Positions 49,613 to 58,955 of a stretch of DNA of 64,000 nucleotides are shown piece after piece. Position 1 is the stretch's first letter, and each line of letters starts with the position of its first letter. The notes below the pieces were generated by a model. That model had not been told where the DNA came from. It searched no databases and worked only from the letters and a program-made list of their open reading frames with translations. Both the position numbers and the translations under genes were made by a program. This DNA comes from a bacterium. GTDB lineage: Bacteria > Planctomycetota > Planctomycetia > Isosphaerales > Isosphaeraceae. Location of the stretch: contig WGMM01000043.1 of assembly GCA_016125085.1 (NCBI GenBank), positions 27,224-91,223 on the forward strand. Direction: 5' to 3'.

Positions 49613-52600
49613 ATGTCTGTCCTGAGACTCCGCGTGACTTCCACGTCTTTCGGCCCGGCGCTCGCTCTCGGAGTGCTGCTGGTTCCAGCGGCCGCTTCCG
49701 GTCAGCAGGAAAAGCCAAAGGCCACCGTCAGCTACCACAAGCAGGTCGAACCGATCTTCCGTGCTAACTGTCAGGGCTGCCACCAGCCTTCGAAGGCCCA
49801 GGGCGGCTATGTGATGACTGACTTCGCCAGGCTCATGAAGCCCGGTGACGCCAAGGAAGCACCGGTCGTCCCAGGCAAGCCGGAAGAAAGCTACATCATC
49901 GACCAGATCACGGTGCACGACGGCAAGGCCGAGATGCCCAAGGGCAAACCGCCGCTGGCAGATTCGGACATCGACCTGATCCGCCAATGGATCGCCCAGG
50001 GCGCAACCGACGACACCCCGCCCCACCTGGCCAAAACTTACGACGCCAAGAATCCCCCGGCCTATGCCCGGCCCGTAACCGTCACCAGCGTCGACTTCGC
50101 CCCCGACGGCAAAACGCTGGCCGTCGCCGGCTTTCACGAAACGCTCCTGATCGACGCCGCCACCGGCATGATCGGCAAGCGGCTCATCGGCCTGGCCGAG
50201 CGGATCGAGTCGGTCCGCTTCTCGCCCGATGGCACGAAGCTGGCCGTGGCAGCAGGCACGCCGGCGCGATCGGGCGAGCTGCAGATCTGGGATGTCGCCA
50301 CGGGAAAGCTGGTTCTGTCAGTGCCCGTCGGTTACGACACGATTTACGGCGCCAGCTGGTCGCCCGACGGCACCAGGATCGCCGTGGGCTGTGCTGACAA
50401 CTCGCTGCGTGCCTTCGACGCGAAAACGGGCGAGCAGATTCTGTTTCAGGGCGCCCATAACGACTGGGTCCGCGACACCGTCTTCTCCGTCGACGGTTCC
50501 CACCTGGTGAGCGTGGCCCGCGATATGACGGCCAAGCTTACGGAAGTGGCCACCCAGCGGTTCGTGGACAATATCACGTCGATCACGCCAGGGGCGCTCA
50601 AGGGCGGCATTCTGGCCGTGGCCCGGCACCCGAAGCGGGACGAGATCGTCATGGCCGGCTCGGACAGTGTCGTGAAGGTCTATCGCATGCAGCGGCTTAC
50701 GGCACGCGTGATCGGCGACGACGCCAACCAGATCCGCCACATGCCCCCTCTGACGGGCCGCGTCTGGGGCATTGACGTCAGCCCCGACGGCACTCGCATC
50801 GCGGCCGTTTCGAGTCTCGACGGCAAAGGCCAGCTGGCCATCTACGGCTATGAGTTCGACACCGGCCTGCCGGACGATATCAAGGCGATCGTGTCCAAAA
50901 CCGGCCGGTCGCCCGAAGAAGCCGCGAAGCTGGAAGCCTATCTGACGAAAGATGTGAAGGTCATTTCCACCTTCGCCTCGCCAACTACCGGGCTCTATTC
51001 CGTGAGCTTCGCCCCGGACGGCAAATCGGTGGCCGTGGCTGGGGCCGATGGCCTGATCCGCATGATCGAAACGGCAACGGGCAAAGAACTTCGAGCGATT
51101 CCCGCAAACCCAGCCCTGGTGCCGCCCGATGTCGCTGCGGCCGCCCGAGCGGAACAGGCAGTGGCCTATGGTCGCGTAAAGCCCGGCGTGTCGACGGAAA
51201 AAAGCCCTGCCGAAGCGGATATTGTGTCGCTGGAAGTCGATCCGAAAGATCTTACGCTGACTGGTCCTCTCGATTACGCTCAAATCGTCGTGATCGGCCG
51301 CACGCAGGCTGGCGAGACGTTCGACGCCACACGGCTGGTGAAAGTCTCTCAGCCGCAGGGTAAGGATCTGGTCGATTTCGCTCCGACAGGTCTGGTGACT
51401 CCGAAGGGCGACGGCACAGGCGAGCTGACGATCGCCCTGGGTGCCGCTTCGGTCAAAGTGCCGGTGAAGGTGGCTGAGTGCAAGACGACCCCGAAGGTGG
51501 ACTACTTGCGTGACGTTACTCCTGTGATGTCGCGGCTGGGGTGCAACCAGGGCACATGCCATGGCTCGCTGGCGGGCAAGAATGGCTTCAAGCTGAGTCT
51601 TCGCGGGTATGACGCCATCTACGACATCCGGGCCCTCACCGACGACCTTGCAGGCCGGCGGATCAATCCCGTTTCGCCCGACAATTCGCTGATGTTGCAG
51701 AAGGCCTCGGGCCGGGTGCCCCACGCGGGCGGTACGCTCACCGAGCCGGGCATGGCCGATTACGAGATCCTGAGAAGCTGGATCAGCGCCGGTGCCCCTC
51801 TGAACGCCGCCACGCCCAGGGTCACGGCCATCGACATCTTCCCCAAGGACCCGATCGTCCAGCGCGAGGGTGACCGCCAGCAATTCCGCATTCTGGCGAA
51901 ATATGCTGACGGCAAGGTGCGAGACGTCACGCTGGAGGCCTTCGTCGAATCGGCCAACACCGAAGTGGCCACGGCTCAGCAGCGCGGCGGTCTTCTGACG
52001 GCTATCCGCCGGGGCGAGGCCCCTGTTCTGGCTCGTTACGAAGGTTCGTACGTGGCCACGACGATGACCGTCATGGGCGACCGCACCGGCTTCGCCTGGA
52101 AGGAGCCTGAGACCTGGTCAGAAATTGACCGGCTGGTGGCCGCCAAATGGCAGCGGATGAAGATCGAGCCCTCGGGCCTGGCCGACAGTGCCACATTCCT
52201 GCGCCGGGCCCGGATCGACCTGACCGGTTTGCCCCCCACGGCTCAGGAAGTCGCGGCCTTCCTGGCCGACAGTCGCCCGACCCGCGAAAAGCGAGCGGCC
52301 TATATCGATAGCTTGATCGGCAGCAAGGACTTCGTCGAATACTGGACGAACAAGTGGGCCGACCTGCTGCAGGTGAACCGCAAATTCCTTGCCCCCGAAG
52401 GCGCCGCGGCCTTCCGCAAATGGATCCGCGACCAGGTCGACAAGAACGTGCCTTATGATCAGTTCGTCAAGTCGGTCATCACGGCCTCAGGCAGCACGAA
52501 AGACAACCCCGCCGCCAACTATTTCAAAATTCTCCGCACGCCCGAAGCGACGATGGAGAACACAACGCACCTGTTCCTGAGCATCAGGTTCAATTGCAAC

Positions 52601-54853
52601 AAATGCCACGACCACCCCTTCGAGCGGTGGACGCAGGATCAATACTATCAGACCGCCGCCTGGTTCGCCCGCACGGGCCTGGAGGGCGACCCCGCCAGCG
52701 GCGGCAAGACGATTGGCGGCTCGGCCGTGGAAGGTGCCACGCCGCTTTACGAGATCGTGAAGGACAAGGCCGACGGCGAAGTCAAGCACGATCGCACGGG
52801 CCAGCTGACGCCGCCGCAGTTCCCCTATCAGGTCCGCAAGAAAGCCGCCGCGCCCGGCTCCGGTTCGAAATCGAATACGAAACCGGAAGCGAAGACGGAT
52901 GCGGCTGTCGTTCAGGCCTCGGCAAAGGCCGAAGCCGCTCCACCGGCACCGGCGCAACCGGCGGCTGCCGCGGCCGAGACATCGCGGCGGGCATCGCTGG
53001 CGGCCTGGATCACCGACCCGGACAATGAGTATTTCGCCCGGTCGTACGTCAACCGCTTGTGGGGCTATATGTTCGGCGTGGGGCTGATCGAGCCGATCGA
53101 CGACATCCGGGCCGGCAATCCGCCGACCAATCCCGAGCTTCTCGATTATCTGACTCAGGAATTCGTGAGTTCGAATTTCGACGTCCGCCACATGATCCGC
53201 ATGATCGCCAATTCGCGGACGTATCAGCTCGACTATCAGACCAACAAATGGAACGCCGACGACCGCACGAATTACAGCCACGCCATTCCTCGCCGGCTGC
53301 CGGCCGAAGTGCTGTATGACGCGATCATGACCGTCACCGGCTCGCAATCGAAGATCCCGGGCGTGCCTCCTGGCACCCGCGCCGCTGAGCTGCCCGATAA
53401 CGGTGTCGAGCTGCCTTCCGGCTTCCTCAACACCTTCGGCCGCCCCGTCCGCGAAAGTGCCTGCGAGTGCGAACGCACCAGCGGCATGCAGCTCGGGCCG
53501 GTGATGGCCCTCGTCTCGGGCCCGACTCTGGCTGAAGCCATCGGCGACCCCGCCAATGCTCTGGCCAAGCTCACGGCCGAGACGAAGGACGACCGCCAGC
53601 TGATCGACGCTATCTTCATGCGGGTGCTCAACCGTCCGGCGAAGGCGACCGAAATCGATTCGGTGCTGAAAATGCTGGGCGAAATCGACGCCGACCACAC
53701 GGCTCTCTCGGCCAAACTGGCCAAGGCTGAAGCCGACTGGAAGCCGGTGCGGGCAAAGCTGGAGCAGGAGCGAACGGACCGTATCGCGGCTGCCGAGAAG
53801 GCCGTGGCGGACCGTCAGGCGATCGCCGAGCCAATCCGCCTGAAGGCCGAGGAAGAGCGCACGAAGAAGATCGCGGCCGCTGAAGCCGCAGTCAAAGCTT
53901 ATGACGAAAAGATCCCGGCCAAGCTGGCCGCCTGGGAGAAGCAGCAGGGCACGGTGGAGTGGATTCCGCTGCGGCCTCAGGCTTTCGAACGCACCCCGGG
54001 CGCCCAGTTCCTGCCGCAGGAGGATCGTTCGGTCTTCGTCCAGGGCCGGCCCGATTCGGGCGATTACAAATTCACGATCCGCACGAATCTGCGTGATGTG
54101 ACGGCCCTGCGGCTGGAAGCGCTGGCCGACGACCGGCTGCCCTCGAAAGGCCCGGGCGTAGCCGACAACGGCAACTTCGTGCTGCAGGAAGTGCAGGTCA
54201 CGGCCGTCAGCCTGAAGGACCGGAACGTCAAGAAGGAGCTGACCTTCGTGAAGGGCATCGCTGATTTCGCCCAGAATTCGTTCTCGGCAGGTGCTCTCTT
54301 CGACAAGAATCTTGACACCGGCAATGGCTGGGCCGTGCATCCTTCGACGGGCGTGACCCACTGGGTGACGTTCGAAGCCGCTGAGCCCTTCGGCTTCGAA
54401 GGGGGCACGGAGCTGCAGGTGACACTGGCCCAGCGCTACGGGCAGAAGCACCTTCTGGGCCGGTTCCGCCTGAGCGCGGCAGTGGGCCAGAAGGACGTCG
54501 GCCTGACGCTGCCTGAGGACCTGGCCACGATCGTGGGCACGCCCGCCGCGCTGCGGAAGCCGCCGCAGAAGGAAGCGATCGCCCGGTATTTCCGCCAGAT
54601 CGACGCCGAAGGCCAAAAGCTGCAGACTGACCTGGCCGAGGCCCGCAAACCGGTGGGCCCGGATGCGGAGCTGGAGTCACTCAAAGCCAAGCTGGAAGCG
54701 GCGAAGGCCCTGGTGGCCGACGATCCCAAGCTGGTTCAGCTGCGAGAGGACGCGAAACAGTCGGCGGCCCAGATCGCCAACAAGCGCCTGACCGTCGCCC
54801 AGGACCTCGCCTGGGCCCTGATCAACAGCCCGGCGTTCTTGTTCAATCATTGA
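49613..54853 (+). CDS. Giant cytochrome c-type / WD40 / DUF1549-DUF1553 protein
   Basis: 1746 residues from ATG 49613 (GAGG eight bases upstream), with a signal peptide (FGPALALGVLLVPAAASG). Order: planctomycete cytochrome domain with CQGCH near 53; WD40-type propeller about 140-515 (VDFAPDGKTLAVAG, FSPDGTKLAVAAG); second cytochrome-like segment LGCNQGTCHG near 643; a bacterial Ig-like domain; DUF1549 about 840-1030 containing the CNKCHDHPFERW heme motif near 995; an Ala/Pro linker; DUF1553 from about 1120; a coiled coil near 1370-1440; a beta-rich segment resembling a discoidin-like insert near 1450-1640; and the family's closing motif ALINSPAFLFNH. Likely a periplasmic multiheme redox protein. 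The DUF1501 gene that usually follows is absent. Confidence 0.93.
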   Translation: MSVLRLRVTSTSFGPALALGVLLVPAAASGQQEKPKATVSYHKQVEPIFRANCQGCHQPSKAQGGYVMTDFARLMKPGDAKEAPVVPGKPEESYIIDQITVHDGKAEMPKGKPPLADSDIDLIRQWIAQGATDDTPPHLAKTYDAKNPPAYARPVTVTSVDFAPDGKTLAVAGFHETLLIDAATGMIGKRLIGLAERIESVRFSPDGTKLAVAAGTPARSGELQIWDVATGKLVLSVPVGYDTIYGASWSPDGTRIAVGCADNSLRAFDAKTGEQILFQGAHNDWVRDTVFSVDGSHLVSVARDMTAKLTEVATQRFVDNITSITPGALKGGILAVARHPKRDEIVMAGSDSVVKVYRMQRLTARVIGDDANQIRHMPPLTGRVWGIDVSPDGTRIAAVSSLDGKGQLAIYGYEFDTGLPDDIKAIVSKTGRSPEEAAKLEAYLTKDVKVISTFASPTTGLYSVSFAPDGKSVAVAGADGLIRMIETATGKELRAIPANPALVPPDVAAAARAEQAVAYGRVKPGVSTEKSPAEADIVSLEVDPKDLTLTGPLDYAQIVVIGRTQAGETFDATRLVKVSQPQGKDLVDFAPTGLVTPKGDGTGELTIALGAASVKVPVKVAECKTTPKVDYLRDVTPVMSRLGCNQGTCHGSLAGKNGFKLSLRGYDAIYDIRALTDDLAGRRINPVSPDNSLMLQKASGRVPHAGGTLTEPGMADYEILRSWISAGAPLNAATPRVTAIDIFPKDPIVQREGDRQQFRILAKYADGKVRDVTLEAFVESANTEVATAQQRGGLLTAIRRGEAPVLARYEGSYVATTMTVMGDRTGFAWKEPETWSEIDRLVAAKWQRMKIEPSGLADSATFLRRARIDLTGLPPTAQEVAAFLADSRPTREKRAAYIDSLIGSKDFVEYWTNKWADLLQVNRKFLAPEGAAAFRKWIRDQVDKNVPYDQFVKSVITASGSTKDNPAANYFKILRTPEATMENTTHLFLSIRFNCNKCHDHPFERWTQDQYYQTAAWFARTGLEGDPASGGKTIGGSAVEGATPLYEIVKDKADGEVKHDRTGQLTPPQFPYQVRKKAAAPGSGSKSNTKPEAKTDAAVVQASAKAEAAPPAPAQPAAAAAETSRRASLAAWITDPDNEYFARSYVNRLWGYMFGVGLIEPIDDIRAGNPPTNPELLDYLTQEFVSSNFDVRHMIRMIANSRTYQLDYQTNKWNADDRTNYSHAIPRRLPAEVLYDAIMTVTGSQSKIPGVPPGTRAAELPDNGVELPSGFLNTFGRPVRESACECERTSGMQLGPVMALVSGPTLAEAIGDPANALAKLTAETKDDRQLIDAIFMRVLNRPAKATEIDSVLKMLGEIDADHTALSAKLAKAEADWKPVRAKLEQERTDRIAAAEKAVADRQAIAEPIRLKAEEERTKKIAAAEAAVKAYDEKIPAKLAAWEKQQGTVEWIPLRPQAFERTPGAQFLPQEDRSVFVQGRPDSGDYKFTIRTNLRDVTALRLEALADDRLPSKGPGVADNGNFVLQEVQVTAVSLKDRNVKKELTFVKGIADFAQNSFSAGALFDKNLDTGNGWAVHPSTGVTHWVTFEAAEPFGFEGGTELQVTLAQRYGQKHLLGRFRLSAAVGQKDVGLTLPEDLATIVGTPAALRKPPQKEAIARYFRQIDAEGQKLQTDLAEARKPVGPDAELESLKAKLEAAKALVADDPKLVQLREDAKQSAAQIANKRLTVAQDLAWALINSPAFLFNH

Positions 54854-54857
54854 CGAT

Positions 54858-54893
54858 AAAATCAGGGCGGGCTTAAACCCGCCCTGATTTTTT
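54858..54893 (+). terminator. Rho-independent terminator
   Basis: Fourteen-base perfect stem (AAAATCAGGGCGGG / CCCGCCCTGATTTT), six-base loop CTTAAA, then further T residues. Five bases after the stop of the giant cytochrome protein. The matching A-run makes it potentially bidirectional. Confidence 0.95.
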
Positions 54894-55007
54894 GAATGAT
54901 TGCGGTTGGTGTACGGATAGGCTGTCTGATAATCTGGCTACAAAAAGTGAAGCCGGATAAGATTATTGTCAGAATGGCTCATCAATTGTTGATCAAGCGA
55001 GGGTGCA

Positions 55008-55976
55008 ATGGATAAATACTCAGAGAAGAATCAAAAAGAGGGAAAACTACTTCAAGAGGAGATAACAAGGCTGCTTAGGGAAAAGAAACACGAAAAGAGT
55101 CCGGTGGCATTCAAGGATTACATTGATTATGCAAACCGCTTGATTGACTTGATGAATGAAAATAGAGACAAGAGCGTGCCAATCATTGATCTGCCATTTT
55201 TCCGAGGCCAGTCAAAATCCACGTATCCGTTATGTTCAACGCTAGAAAGAGAGAGGTCAAGAATGTATGTGTCTGAATACTATTTGAAGGTAAACGAAGT
55301 CCTTCCGATTTTTGAAACGCATTTGGATATTAATTTTTCTAGGACGGAAGAGTTTTACAACTTTATCGATCCAATGTATTTTGATAATAAAAAATCATCT
55401 AGTCTAATTGAAATTCCTGGAAAATTGCCGATGGGTGAACTATTAGTTTTCCTGAGGCATCATGGATTTCCATCACCACTTCTCGATTGGTCTGAGTCTC
55501 CATATGTAGCAGCATATTTTGCTTTCAGGGACGTTAAGTGCAGTGAAGCCTGTGTGTGTAAAAAAGGTTCCGAGGAAGCCAGTAAAGTTGCGATATTCAT
55601 GTTAGTTAAAACAGTAACTGGAATTTCTGGCGGTAATATGGCCGAGAGTCAAATCTTTGAATATCACCATCATGCTAAATCGACTCCAAGGCACTACATT
55701 CAAAAGGCTCGATATACAGTCTGCTTAGGAGAGAAAAGAGAAGCGTCTTCCGAAGCGGATCAATTAAGAATCAGATATTATTTCGATAGCCACCAGAATG
55801 TATTCGATCGAGACTCAGCACATCCGACCCAAAACATCGTGATCAAGTTCGAGCTTAAGACTTGCGAGCGTAAATCTGTCCTCGAACAATTGGATCGAAT
55901 GAATATCAACGAGTACACACTGATGAATACAGTTGACTCGCTAGCTTATTGGCAAAAACAAAAAGTATTTGCCTGA
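55008..55976 (+). CDS. FRG-domain protein, probably horizontally acquired
   Basis: 322 residues from ATG 55008 (GAGGG five bases upstream). The FRG signature is clear: LPFFRGQSKSTYPLCSTLERER near residue 65 and LLVFLRHHGFPSPLLDWSESPYVAAYFAF near 146-174. The first 35 residues are a charged helix. FRG proteins are small cytosolic proteins of uncertain activity often found on mobile DNA and among defence or toxin genes. The gene is strongly A/T-rich (about 40% GC by eye) with AT-ending codons such as AAA, AAT, ATT, and contains no TTCGAA, unlike every neighbour. It stands alone after a strong terminator; no integrase or repeat borders were seen. Confidence 0.88.
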   Translation: MDKYSEKNQKEGKLLQEEITRLLREKKHEKSPVAFKDYIDYANRLIDLMNENRDKSVPIIDLPFFRGQSKSTYPLCSTLERERSRMYVSEYYLKVNEVLPIFETHLDINFSRTEEFYNFIDPMYFDNKKSSSLIEIPGKLPMGELLVFLRHHGFPSPLLDWSESPYVAAYFAFRDVKCSEACVCKKGSEEASKVAIFMLVKTVTGISGGNMAESQIFEYHHHAKSTPRHYIQKARYTVCLGEKREASSEADQLRIRYYFDSHQNVFDRDSAHPTQNIVIKFELKTCERKSVLEQLDRMNINEYTLMNTVDSLAYWQKQKVFA

Positions 55977-56054
55977 TGCTCTAAGCCCCTCTCCAAGATC
56001 GGAGGGACTAACCCCGCCCTACGATTCACGACGTTTTCGAGACCCAGCGCCGCA

Positions 56055-57497
56055 TCATTTCACCTCGACACTCTCGTCATAATTCTCCGGATCATATCCC
56101 AGCAGGCGGCGCTGGCAGATCAGCAGTCCGACGCCGGGGGGTACGTCGTCCAGCCAGGTCGGGTCGCCTTCGATCATGCGGCGATAGACATCACGCGAGA
56201 AGATCCGCAGGTTATCGGGCTTGTAGTCGCGAATGGCCTGAATGTGCTGGTTTTCGATGAGGAAGTCGTAAAGGTGCTGCAATCGCGGCGAAACCCGCAG
56301 GTTCCCGGCCGTGATCACGGCGTTCGTCGTGGCATTCTGCATCGGGTAAACGTACAGCTTCAGGTCGTTCTTGAACAGCCGCCCGAACGATTCGAGAATG
56401 CCGCCCGCGAGGTTGGCGTAGTATTTTTCCTCGAAGATCTCGCGCAGGGTCGGCACGCCCATCACAAGCCCCACCAGGCTTGAAGTGTAGCGCTGAAGGT
56501 AATTGGCCAGGCGGTAGAATTCGCCGAAGTTGGTGATCAGCACCGGTCGGTCGAGCGTGCCCAGCAGGTCGACACGATCCAGAAAATCCTGGGTGTTGAT
56601 GGCGTCGCCCAGGGTCAGGTTGTTGAGCGTCATTTCCATGACGACCAGGATGTCCTGCCCCTCGTTGGGCGGTTCCTGCACGAACTGGGCCAGGGCACAG
56701 CCCATCATGTCGACGGTCACGTTGGTGATCGGCCGGAAGCTGCCGCGCGTGACCAGCACCGGGCGCTTGTGGAACGCCTCGGCCGGCAGAACGACTTCGC
56801 CCGCCGCCGTGAACATGGCCGCCGGCGAAAGGCCGTGGTGCACCAGTTCCAGGCTCATCAGCCGGTTGTCGAGCCCTTCGAAGGCCGGCCCGGAGAACTT
56901 GATCAGATCGACTTCGACCCGGTCCGAGGTCAGGTCGCAGATCAGGTTGCGCATGAGCCGCACAGGGTCGTCGTGTTCGTACAGTGCGCCGTAAATCAGG
57001 TTCACGCCCAGGATGCCGATGGCCTCCTGTTGCGGCAGGTTTTCCTTGTCCAGAAGCGTTACGTGCAGGACGATCTGCGAAGGTTCGGCCCCGGGGGCGT
57101 GCTGGAACCGGATGCCCATCCAGCCGTGGAAGTTTTCCTTGCGGGTATAGCTTTTGGCGACGACGGTATTGGCGAAGGCGAAAAATCGGGTGTCCGTGCC
57201 ACGCTTGGCCGAAAGGCGTTCGACCATGAGCTGATATTCGTAGTCGAGCATTCGTTCGACCCGCTGCCGGCTGACGTAGCGGCCTGTGTGGCCGTAGATC
57301 GCGTCGGAGACGGTCATGTCATAGGCCGAGATGCTCTTGGCGATGGTTCCGGCGGCGGCTCCGACGCGGAAGAACCAGCGGGCGACCTCCTGCCCTGCCC
57401 CGATTTCGGCGAAGGTGCCGTATTTGCCGTTGTCGAGGTTGATCCGCAGGGCCTTCTGGTGCGTGTCGACATTCTTCGTGATGCTGACCTGTTCCAT
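56055..57497 (-). CDS. Conserved cytosolic protein of unknown function
   Basis: 480 residues from ATG 57497. Starts QVSITKNVDTHQKALRINLDNGKYGTFAEIGAGQEVARWFF, with later landmarks AAGTIAKSISAYDMTVSDAIYG, RFFAFANTVVAKSY and GWMGIRFQ. I recall similar proteins in cyanobacteria, Bacteroidetes and planctomycetes, sometimes labelled TonB-dependent receptor or nucleotidyltransferase in databases. Neither label fits: there is no signal peptide and no beta-barrel pattern. A mixed alpha/beta globular protein of about 480 residues, highly conserved at the N-terminus, suggests an enzyme. No operon partner. Confidence 0.8.
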   Translation of the reverse strand: MEQVSITKNVDTHQKALRINLDNGKYGTFAEIGAGQEVARWFFRVGAAAGTIAKSISAYDMTVSDAIYGHTGRYVSRQRVERMLDYEYQLMVERLSAKRGTDTRFFAFANTVVAKSYTRKENFHGWMGIRFQHAPGAEPSQIVLHVTLLDKENLPQQEAIGILGVNLIYGALYEHDDPVRLMRNLICDLTSDRVEVDLIKFSGPAFEGLDNRLMSLELVHHGLSPAAMFTAAGEVVLPAEAFHKRPVLVTRGSFRPITNVTVDMMGCALAQFVQEPPNEGQDILVVMEMTLNNLTLGDAINTQDFLDRVDLLGTLDRPVLITNFGEFYRLANYLQRYTSSLVGLVMGVPTLREIFEEKYYANLAGGILESFGRLFKNDLKLYVYPMQNATTNAVITAGNLRVSPRLQHLYDFLIENQHIQAIRDYKPDNLRIFSRDVYRRMIEGDPTWLDDVPPGVGLLICQRRLLGYDPENYDESVEVK

Positions 57498-57818
57498 CGC
57501 CGGAAAGTCCCTCGTTTCGAGTCAGAGCCCATGCCGAGCCGCGAGCATTCAGGCCAACGCCCGAGCCAGCGCGACAGGAATGCGGCAGTACGAAACTATA
57601 GCAAATCCCGGGCCGATCGGACGAGATGGGCAACGCGAGCCAAATGATCGCCGCGATTCCTTCTGTCGCAAGAACCCTTCCCCCATGTATCGAAACGCTT
57701 TGTCCGTGATGAAAAACCGTTGGCAGCGGCTTGCCTGATCGGGATAATAAGGCGTAACGGCTGGCGGGGCGTGCGAGCGTGCCTGCCGGTCTCCTACCTT
57801 CTGGAGAATCTCACGACC
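57498..57818. other. Divergent intergenic region
   Basis: 320 bases between the unknown protein and the ThuA gene. No gene, no distinct repeat or promoter that I can support. Confidence 0.4.
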
Positions 57819-58757
57819 ATGCGACGACGAATTTTCATGCTGCTGACAGGTGCCGTGCTGGGGGCCTGGACTCTGGCCACGCCCGGGGCGATCGCGGCCG
57901 AGGGCAAGACGGCCTTGCTGCTGGCCGGGCGGCCCAGCCATGGGCCTGGCGAACACGAGCACAACGCCGGCATTCTGCTGCTGGCCAAGTGCCTGAAAGA
58001 GAACGTGCCGGGGCTGAACGTGATCACCCACCTTTCCGGCGAATGGCCGAGTGCCGAAGAGCTGGCGAAGGCTGATACGATCGTGTTCTATGCCGATGGC
58101 GGCGGCGGACATCCGGCGATTCAGCAGGACAGGATCGGCCAGATCGAGAAGCAGATGAAACGGGGCGCCGGCCTGGTGTGCATTCACTATGCCGTGGAGT
58201 TTCCGAAGGAAAAGGGCGGGCCGGAGTTCGTGAACTGGCTGGGCGGTTATTTCGAGCCGAACTGGTCCGTGAACCCGCACTGGACGGCCGACTTCAAGAG
58301 CCTGCCCGAGCACCCGGTGACCCGGGGCGTGAAGCCGTTTTCGAGCAATGATGAATGGTACTATCACATGCGGTTCCGCGACGGCATGAAGGGCGTGAGT
58401 CCGATCCTGACCGATCTGCCGACCGAAGCGACCCTGACCCGGCCGGACGGCCCCCACAGCGGCAACCCCGATGTGCGCAAGGCCATCGCGAACAAAGAGC
58501 CGCAGCACGTGGGCTGGGCCACGGTGCGTGAAGACGGCGGCCGGGCCTTCGGCTTCACGGGCGGCCATTTCCACCGGGGCTGGGGCAACGAAGATCAGCG
58601 CAAGCTGCTGCTGAACGCCATCTTGTGGACGGCCAAAATGGACGTGCCCGCAGGCGGCGTGCCGAGCAAGGTGACGGCCGAAGAACTGACCGATAATCAG
58701 GACCCGAAGCCGGGTTCGAAAAAAGCCGTGAAACCGGCCGATCCGAAGGCGGATTGA
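57819..58757 (+). CDS. Secreted ThuA-domain protein
   Basis: 312 residues from ATG 57819. Signal peptide (FMLLTGAVLGAWTLATPGAIAA). The ThuA (trehalose-utilisation-like, class I glutamine-amidotransferase-like) fold spans about 28-275: ALLLAGRPSHGPGEHEHNAGILLL, DTIVFYADGGGGHPAI, GAGLVCIHYAVEF, NDEWYYHMRF, GFTGGHFHRGW. Planctomycetes have many exported copies, presumably acting on sugars; reaction unknown. The C-terminal 30 residues are Lys/Pro-rich. A hairpin terminator follows. Confidence 0.9.
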   Translation: MRRRIFMLLTGAVLGAWTLATPGAIAAEGKTALLLAGRPSHGPGEHEHNAGILLLAKCLKENVPGLNVITHLSGEWPSAEELAKADTIVFYADGGGGHPAIQQDRIGQIEKQMKRGAGLVCIHYAVEFPKEKGGPEFVNWLGGYFEPNWSVNPHWTADFKSLPEHPVTRGVKPFSSNDEWYYHMRFRDGMKGVSPILTDLPTEATLTRPDGPHSGNPDVRKAIANKEPQHVGWATVREDGGRAFGFTGGHFHRGWGNEDQRKLLLNAILWTAKMDVPAGGVPSKVTAEELTDNQDPKPGSKKAVKPADPKAD

Positions 58758-58791
58758 CGCCGTCGGAATCGACCAAATCCGAATGAAAGCG

Positions 58792-58828
58792 GGGCGGGCA
58801 GTTTCATTCTGCCCGCCCTTCGTATTTT
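58792..58828 (+). terminator. Hairpin terminator after ThuA gene
   Basis: Ten-base perfect stem GGGCGGGCAG / CTGCCCGCCC with a seven-base loop, followed by TTCGTATTTT (weak T-run). Confidence 0.75.
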
Positions 58829-58868
58829 CGGTCGAAATGTCATTCGAACCGATTCCCGCAGCATAGTC

Positions 58869-58933
58869 GATGCCTCCGCCCTGGGGCTCGGAGGTCCCGG
58901 GTCACCTTCATCAGGTTGTCCTGGGGCATTGCC
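58869..58933 (+). ncRNA. Candidate structured RNA (uncertain)
   Basis: In the gap between convergent genes, ATGC (58870-58873) can pair with GCAT (58926-58929) around two hairpins: CCTCCG/CGGAGG (58873-58894) and ACCT/AGGT (58904-58916), the latter with CCC/GGG support. It does not match SRP RNA, tmRNA or 6S RNA motifs I know. Could be chance in GC-rich DNA. Confidence 0.2.
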
Positions 58934-58955
58934 GATTTCGAATCCATCCGATGAA

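Noticed and set aside
58869..58933. SRP RNA or tmRNA
   Set aside because: The GGTCAGG...GGAAGGNAGCAGC core of SRP RNA and any tmRNA tag frame are missing; kept only as a weak structured-RNA candidate.
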